DNA from: Pseudomonadota bacterium
GTDB lineage: Bacteria; Desulfobacterota; JADFVX01
Reading direction: 5' to 3'
DNA length: 8,302 nt
NCBI GenBank assembly: GCA_015222755.1
Contig: JADFVX010000119.1
Location: 1-8,302, forward strand
Shown here: positions 6,413 to 8,302 of the stretch, in pieces
Layout: the number at the start of each line of letters is the position of its first letter
Numbering within the stretch: the first letter of the stretch is position 1
Translations under genes and position numbers: made by a program
Notes under the pieces: model-generated
Databases searched by the model: none
What the model was told of the DNA's origin: nothing
Seen by the model: only the letters and a program-made list of their open reading frames with translations

Positions 6413-6675
6413 AAAGCAACCCCTATCATCTTCAGATCACTGGCGATCTCTTCGCAGAGATCGGTCACATTCAGTTCATCAAAGGAATTCCCGGCACTGA
6501 GAATGACCTGAAGCGCTGGCGTGGAAATGCGTTTAACCTTTGCCAGGTTGAGAATCGCCTTATCGGGACTCTTCTTCAGAACCTCAGCCAGCTTGTTCTT
6601 CAACTCTTCGGCAACGTATATATCAAGGTCATCGACCTCAACTGTAACCTTGTTTTTTGATCTTTTCACATCCAT
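6409..6675 (-). CDS. Small STAS-like protein at the head of the che cluster
   Basis: This 88-residue protein starts at ATG 6675, with a weak GGGTG seven bases upstream. It reads as a short STAS domain: strand KVTVEVDDLDIYVAEEL (9-25), a helix with KNKLAEVL, strand KAILNLAKVKRI (39-50), then STPALQVILSAGNSF. Ser51-Thr52 fall where STAS proteins have Asp-Ser, so Thr52 is at the position of the regulated serine. It is about 20 residues shorter than the usual domain, and its C-terminal part (DLCEEIASDLKMIGV) is compact. Its stop codon overlaps the TTG start of the receptor-like gene by 4 nt, implying translational coupling and probably equimolar partners. A role in tuning the receptor-CheA complex is inferred from position alone. 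Confidence 0.82.
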   Translation of the reverse strand: MDVKRSKNKVTVEVDDLDIYVAEELKNKLAEVLKKSPDKAILNLAKVKRISTPALQVILSAGNSFDELNVTDLCEEIASDLKMIGVAF

Positions 6676-6719
6676 GAGAAATCACCCAAGCAACACTATG
6701 GTTTACAATACAACACCTA

Positions 6720-6748
6720 GTGATAACAGTAGCCTTGACCATAGTCAA
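6720..6748 (-). promoter_or_regulatory. Putative sigma70-type promoter of the che cluster
   Basis: On the minus strand TTGACT (6748-6743) and TATCAC (6725-6720) are separated by 17 nt, matching the -35 at five and the -10 at four of six positions. The predicted start of transcription is about 38 nt upstream of the first STAS gene. No sigma28-type or sigma54-type element was seen in this gap. Confidence 0.45.
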
Positions 6749-6749
6749 G
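6734..6749. promoter_or_regulatory. Perfect inverted repeat CTTGAC-N4-GTCAAG overlapping the -35; possible operator
   Basis: Two perfect 6-bp arms with a 4-bp centre (CATA on the plus strand) cover the proposed -35 of the che promoter. A repressor bound here would block transcription. The factor is unknown, and no regulator gene lies in the window. Confidence 0.4.
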
Positions 6750-6784
6750 TAAAAAGACCTAAATGCCGGACAGGCCGCTTTTTT

Positions 6785-6845
6785 ATCAAACATGAAAACA
6801 TCACCCTTTGATCTGCGTCCTTTGATATGGACATATTATTTTGAT
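6785..6845. repeat. Cluster of four TTTGAT motifs in the divergent intergenic region
   Basis: TTTGAT occurs at 6807-6812, 6821-6826 and 6840-6845 on the plus strand, and inverted (ATCAAA) at 6785-6790. The first two plus-strand copies extend to CCTTTGAT and are 14 bp apart. A 12-bp palindrome ATATG-GA-CATAT (6825-6836) overlaps the third. TTGAT is also an FNR/CRP-type half-site, but no complete TTGAT-N4-ATCAA site is present. A regulator-binding array is possible; chance in AT-rich DNA cannot be excluded. Confidence 0.3.
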
Positions 6846-6865
6846 AGTGTTATTTTTAGGGAAAT

Positions 6866-6879
6866 AAACAAGCTTGTTT
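6866..6879. promoter_or_regulatory. 14-bp perfect palindrome upstream of the membrane protein gene
   Basis: AAACAAGCTTGTTT is a perfect palindrome ending seven bases before ATG 6887. It is followed at once by TATAAT (6880-6885). A dimeric regulator could bind here and control the downstream gene; no such protein is encoded in the window. Confidence 0.35.
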
Positions 6880-6886
6880 TATAATT

Positions 6887-7375
6887 ATGGAATACTCAAC
6901 ATACGAACCTCACATAGACTTCATCTACACAACACTCCTTATGCTATGGGGAGGCAGCTGTGTAGGCATAGGTGCCATAGCGGTTCCCTACATATACAAG
7001 CATATGGATTCCATCACAGAGGCGTCCAACCTGACCTCCCGTATACTCAAACGCCAGGATATCCTTATAAGGGTAATTGCCCTTTGCATGCTTTTGCTCT
7101 TCTACTTCAAGAGCAAGCTGCCATATTCCTACGAACGCATAGAATGGGTGGCCTATGTAGCGGTGCTGCACTTTTACATCTTCGGCAAGGTAATATCCAA
7201 GCGGCTCTGGAAGTTGCGTGAAAAGGTAGAAAATTTCGACACCCCCATAGCCAATGATCCCCATCGCATAAGGTTTAAAAAGTGGCACATTGTGGGAAGG
7301 ATGCTTTATTATGGGCAGATAGCCGGCGTGGTAATGCTGCTGTACATGCATGCCTTCGGCCTTAAAGCAAATTAA
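6887..7375 (+). CDS. Four-helix membrane protein, DUF4149/TMEM205-like
   Basis: This 162-residue protein is predicted to lie in the inner membrane with four helices at about 14-36, 58-75, 85-103 and 138-157. A charged cytoplasmic-type loop lies between helices 3 and 4. The first helix with WGGSCVGIGAIAVPYIY, and RFKKWHIVGRMLYYGQIAGVV (129-149) before the last, resemble the DUF4149/TMEM205-like layout: a Gly-rich first helix ending in a Pro, and an Arg-Phe-x2-x-His entry to the last helix. The function of that family is not established in bacteria, and the assignment is from pattern memory only. No Shine-Dalgarno precedes ATG 6887; TATAAT lies directly before it, so the start is uncertain, but the next Met (residue 19) would cut into helix 1. 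It is divergent from the che cluster and unrelated to it by sequence. Confidence 0.8.
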   Translation: MEYSTYEPHIDFIYTTLLMLWGGSCVGIGAIAVPYIYKHMDSITEASNLTSRILKRQDILIRVIALCMLLLFYFKSKLPYSYERIEWVAYVAVLHFYIFGKVISKRLWKLREKVENFDTPIANDPHRIRFKKWHIVGRMLYYGQIAGVVMLLYMHAFGLKAN

Positions 7376-7405
7376 AATGCCCCCCAGCAAGCTGTCGGGG
7401 CATTT
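7375..7405 (+). terminator. Strong hairpin after the membrane protein gene, likely terminator
   Basis: AAATGCCCC pairs perfectly with GGGGCATTT over 9 bp, and the inner CAGC-AA-GCTG adds four more. The hairpin starts at the last base of the stop codon. Only three T follow directly on the plus strand, so it is a short-tailed terminator. On the minus strand TTTTAATTT follows, so it may work in both directions. Confidence 0.7.
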
Positions 7406-7617
7406 AGCGGACATTACAATTTATACCTCTGCAAAACCACTACCTGCAGTCATTGTGACCAGCGTGAGTCCTGAAAAGGCGAGGAGCAAAAGCGACGTGG
7501 CGCCCTGAGCAATCGCGAGGCCCTTAGGTGCTTGCAGAGTAAAGTACTCTTGGGGTGCAATCTATTTGTTCCGCTTGCCCAAGAGCTTAAAAAAACTTCC
7601 AAATAAATAAAACTGAC
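7406..7617. repeat. Non-coding stretch resembling a degenerate dispersed intergenic repeat
   Basis: No credible gene lies here. The stretch 7450-7562 holds TCATTG, then GCGAGGAGCAAAAGCGACGTGG, GAGCAATC, GCGAGG and a final GTGCAATC. It recalls a dispersed repeat of the form ATTGCGAGGAGCGAAGCGACG...GCAATC common in intergenic DNA of many environmental bacteria, here interrupted by extra sequence. Loosely inverted ends are ATTGTGACC (7452-7460) and GGGTGCAAT (7553-7561), matching at 6 of 9 positions. A short perfect hairpin, AGAGTA-AAG-TACTCT, lies at 7536-7550. It could also be a structured RNA or the leader of the next gene. The resemblance is from memory. Confidence 0.4.
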
Positions 7618-7995
7618 GTGAAGACTCTATTGCTGCCAATAATCATATTGTACCTTGCATTTGCAAAGACCGCAATCGCCTCACCAGAGGTAATCAAGCC
7701 CGGGACACTCTACTACGCCGATGAATACGAGATAAAGGATAATATTGCCCACCTTGGAGCAGAAAAAAACTACGAAGAGGTATTCAAGAATTACAACTAC
7801 TACGAGGCCGCCTACGATGATCAGAAGCGATTAATACTGTTCCGGGCCTATAAAAATGGTGAGATTGAGTGGGAAGAACGTTACAGCTACCACCCAAACG
7901 GGAGGGGGCTGGCATCAAGGAAAACCACAAGATCTGGAAAACCTGAACATCTGGACAAGTTCCCACCCATGGAAAACAAGGAAGAGATAAAATGA
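7618..7995 (+). CDS. Small secreted protein of unknown function
   Basis: This 125-residue protein begins with a clear signal peptide (MKTLLLPIIILYLAFAKTAIA), with likely cleavage after Ala-Ile-Ala at residue 22, so it is probably periplasmic or exported. The mature part is polar and Tyr-rich. The stretch from about 58 to 105 has an alternating pattern (YEAAYDDQKRLILFRAYKNG, EIEWEERYSYHPNG, SRKTTRSGK) that looks like short beta-hairpins with Asn-Gly turns, as in MORN- or YD-like repeats, but no family is recognised. The start is GTG 7618; an in-frame stop at 7588 allows no longer credible start, and no good Shine-Dalgarno is visible. It overlaps the next gene by 4 nt (ATGA), so the two are coupled and probably act together. 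Confidence 0.78.
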   Translation: MKTLLLPIIILYLAFAKTAIASPEVIKPGTLYYADEYEIKDNIAHLGAEKNYEEVFKNYNYYEAAYDDQKRLILFRAYKNGEIEWEERYSYHPNGRGLASRKTTRSGKPEHLDKFPPMENKEEIK

Positions 7996-8302
7996 GACAA
8001 ATACTTGGCACACTTTCCGCCCTATTTTCAGCAGGATGCGCTGGCGGTCTGGCAAACAGCGTAACCGTATGGCTTTGCGGTAAATACGGTCTTACTTCTG
8101 CACTGGGGGTCAAGATTGCCCCGGCATTAACACCCTACTGGCTCTACCCCCGTGTTATCTGGGGCGGGATATGGGGAGCACTATTCATTTTGCCCTTTCT
8201 AAAAAACAAGGTCGTCAGCAGAGGGATCCTTTTTAGCCTCTTCCCCACGGCTGTTCAGCTCTACTATGTCTTTCGCTATATGGCAGGCAAAGGGGTCATG
8301 GG
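7992..8302 (+). CDS. Small multi-helix membrane protein, truncated by window end
   Basis: Only the first 103 codons are present; the frame is open to the end. ATG 7992 overlaps the stop of the preceding secreted-protein gene and has AAGGA nine bases upstream. Helices are predicted at about residues 5-28 (Gly/Ala-rich, SAGCAGGLANSVTVWLCG), 55-70 (VIWGGIWGALFILPF) and 77-95. The linker APALTPYWLYPRVIWGG is rich in Pro and aromatic residues and looks conserved in type. I recall uncharacterised proteins of about 150 residues with the same Ala-Asn-Ser and Trp-Leu-Tyr-Pro-Arg layout in Proteobacteria, but no function is known to me. Confidence 0.8.
   Translation, partial: MRQILGTLSALFSAGCAGGLANSVTVWLCGKYGLTSALGVKIAPALTPYWLYPRVIWGGIWGALFILPFLKNKVVSRGILFSLFPTAVQLYYVFRYMAGKGVM

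Noticed and set aside
6944..7414. 156-residue minus-strand frame opposite the DUF4149-like gene
   Set aside because: Its translation shows no coherent helices or domain, whereas the plus-strand product has four well-formed membrane helices and ends at a hairpin.
7784..8113. 109-residue minus-strand frame across the secreted and membrane protein genes
   Set aside because: It is Pro/Ser-rich, crosses the junction of two coupled plus-strand genes and has no recognisable feature.
1..8302. CRISPR array, tRNA, rRNA, transposase or integrase gene
   Set aside because: No regularly spaced repeats, no tRNA or rRNA-like segment and no transposase or recombinase frame was seen on either strand.

Overview
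This is a bacterial window with roughly balanced base composition. It is dominated by one long minus-strand chemosensory gene cluster, with a short plus-strand block of small membrane and secreted proteins on the right. The proteins most resemble those of Desulfobacterota/Geobacter-type or Nitrospirota-type Gram-negative bacteria: a CheA with extra domains, a two-helix receptor-like protein ending in DNVELF, and STAS proteins inside a che cluster. This is judged from memory of family resemblance, so the taxon is uncertain. No CheW, CheR, CheB, CheD, flagellar or pilus gene is visible, so the output of the pathway cannot be read from this window.

The minus-strand cluster is read from right to left. 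It starts with a small STAS protein (6409-6675) and a membrane-anchored receptor-like protein with no periplasmic sensor (5096-6412). A second STAS protein (4725-5054), a CheY receiver (4355-4723) and a hybrid CheA kinase (2060-4282) follow. Last is a classical transmembrane chemoreceptor (1953 to beyond position 1), cut off by the window edge. The first two genes overlap by 4 nt, and the second STAS and CheY genes are 1 nt apart. This looks like one operon with a sigma70-like promoter near 6720-6748 and a possible internal promoter near 5077-5082. The model is that the receptors control CheA, CheA phosphorylates CheY, and the STAS proteins tune the complex.

Three protein-level features stand out. 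CheA carries two consecutive 24-residue motifs of the MshE/GspE N-terminal type, a fold that in MshE binds cyclic di-GMP. The receptor-like protein carries a CheZ-like FQD-I-T-R-Q helix that could dephosphorylate CheY. The transmembrane receptor has a sensory region built as a tandem duplication with an exact 155-residue period. An 8-G tract at the STAS-CheY junction is placed so that loss of one G would fuse the two proteins in frame.

The plus-strand block starts after an intergenic region (6676-6886) rich in short palindromes and repeated TTTGAT motifs. It holds a four-helix membrane protein of DUF4149/TMEM205-like appearance (6887-7375) followed by a strong hairpin. Next comes a 242-nt non-coding stretch that looks like a degenerate dispersed repeat. 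Last are two overlapping genes: a small secreted protein (7618-7995) and a membrane protein running off the window (7992-8302).
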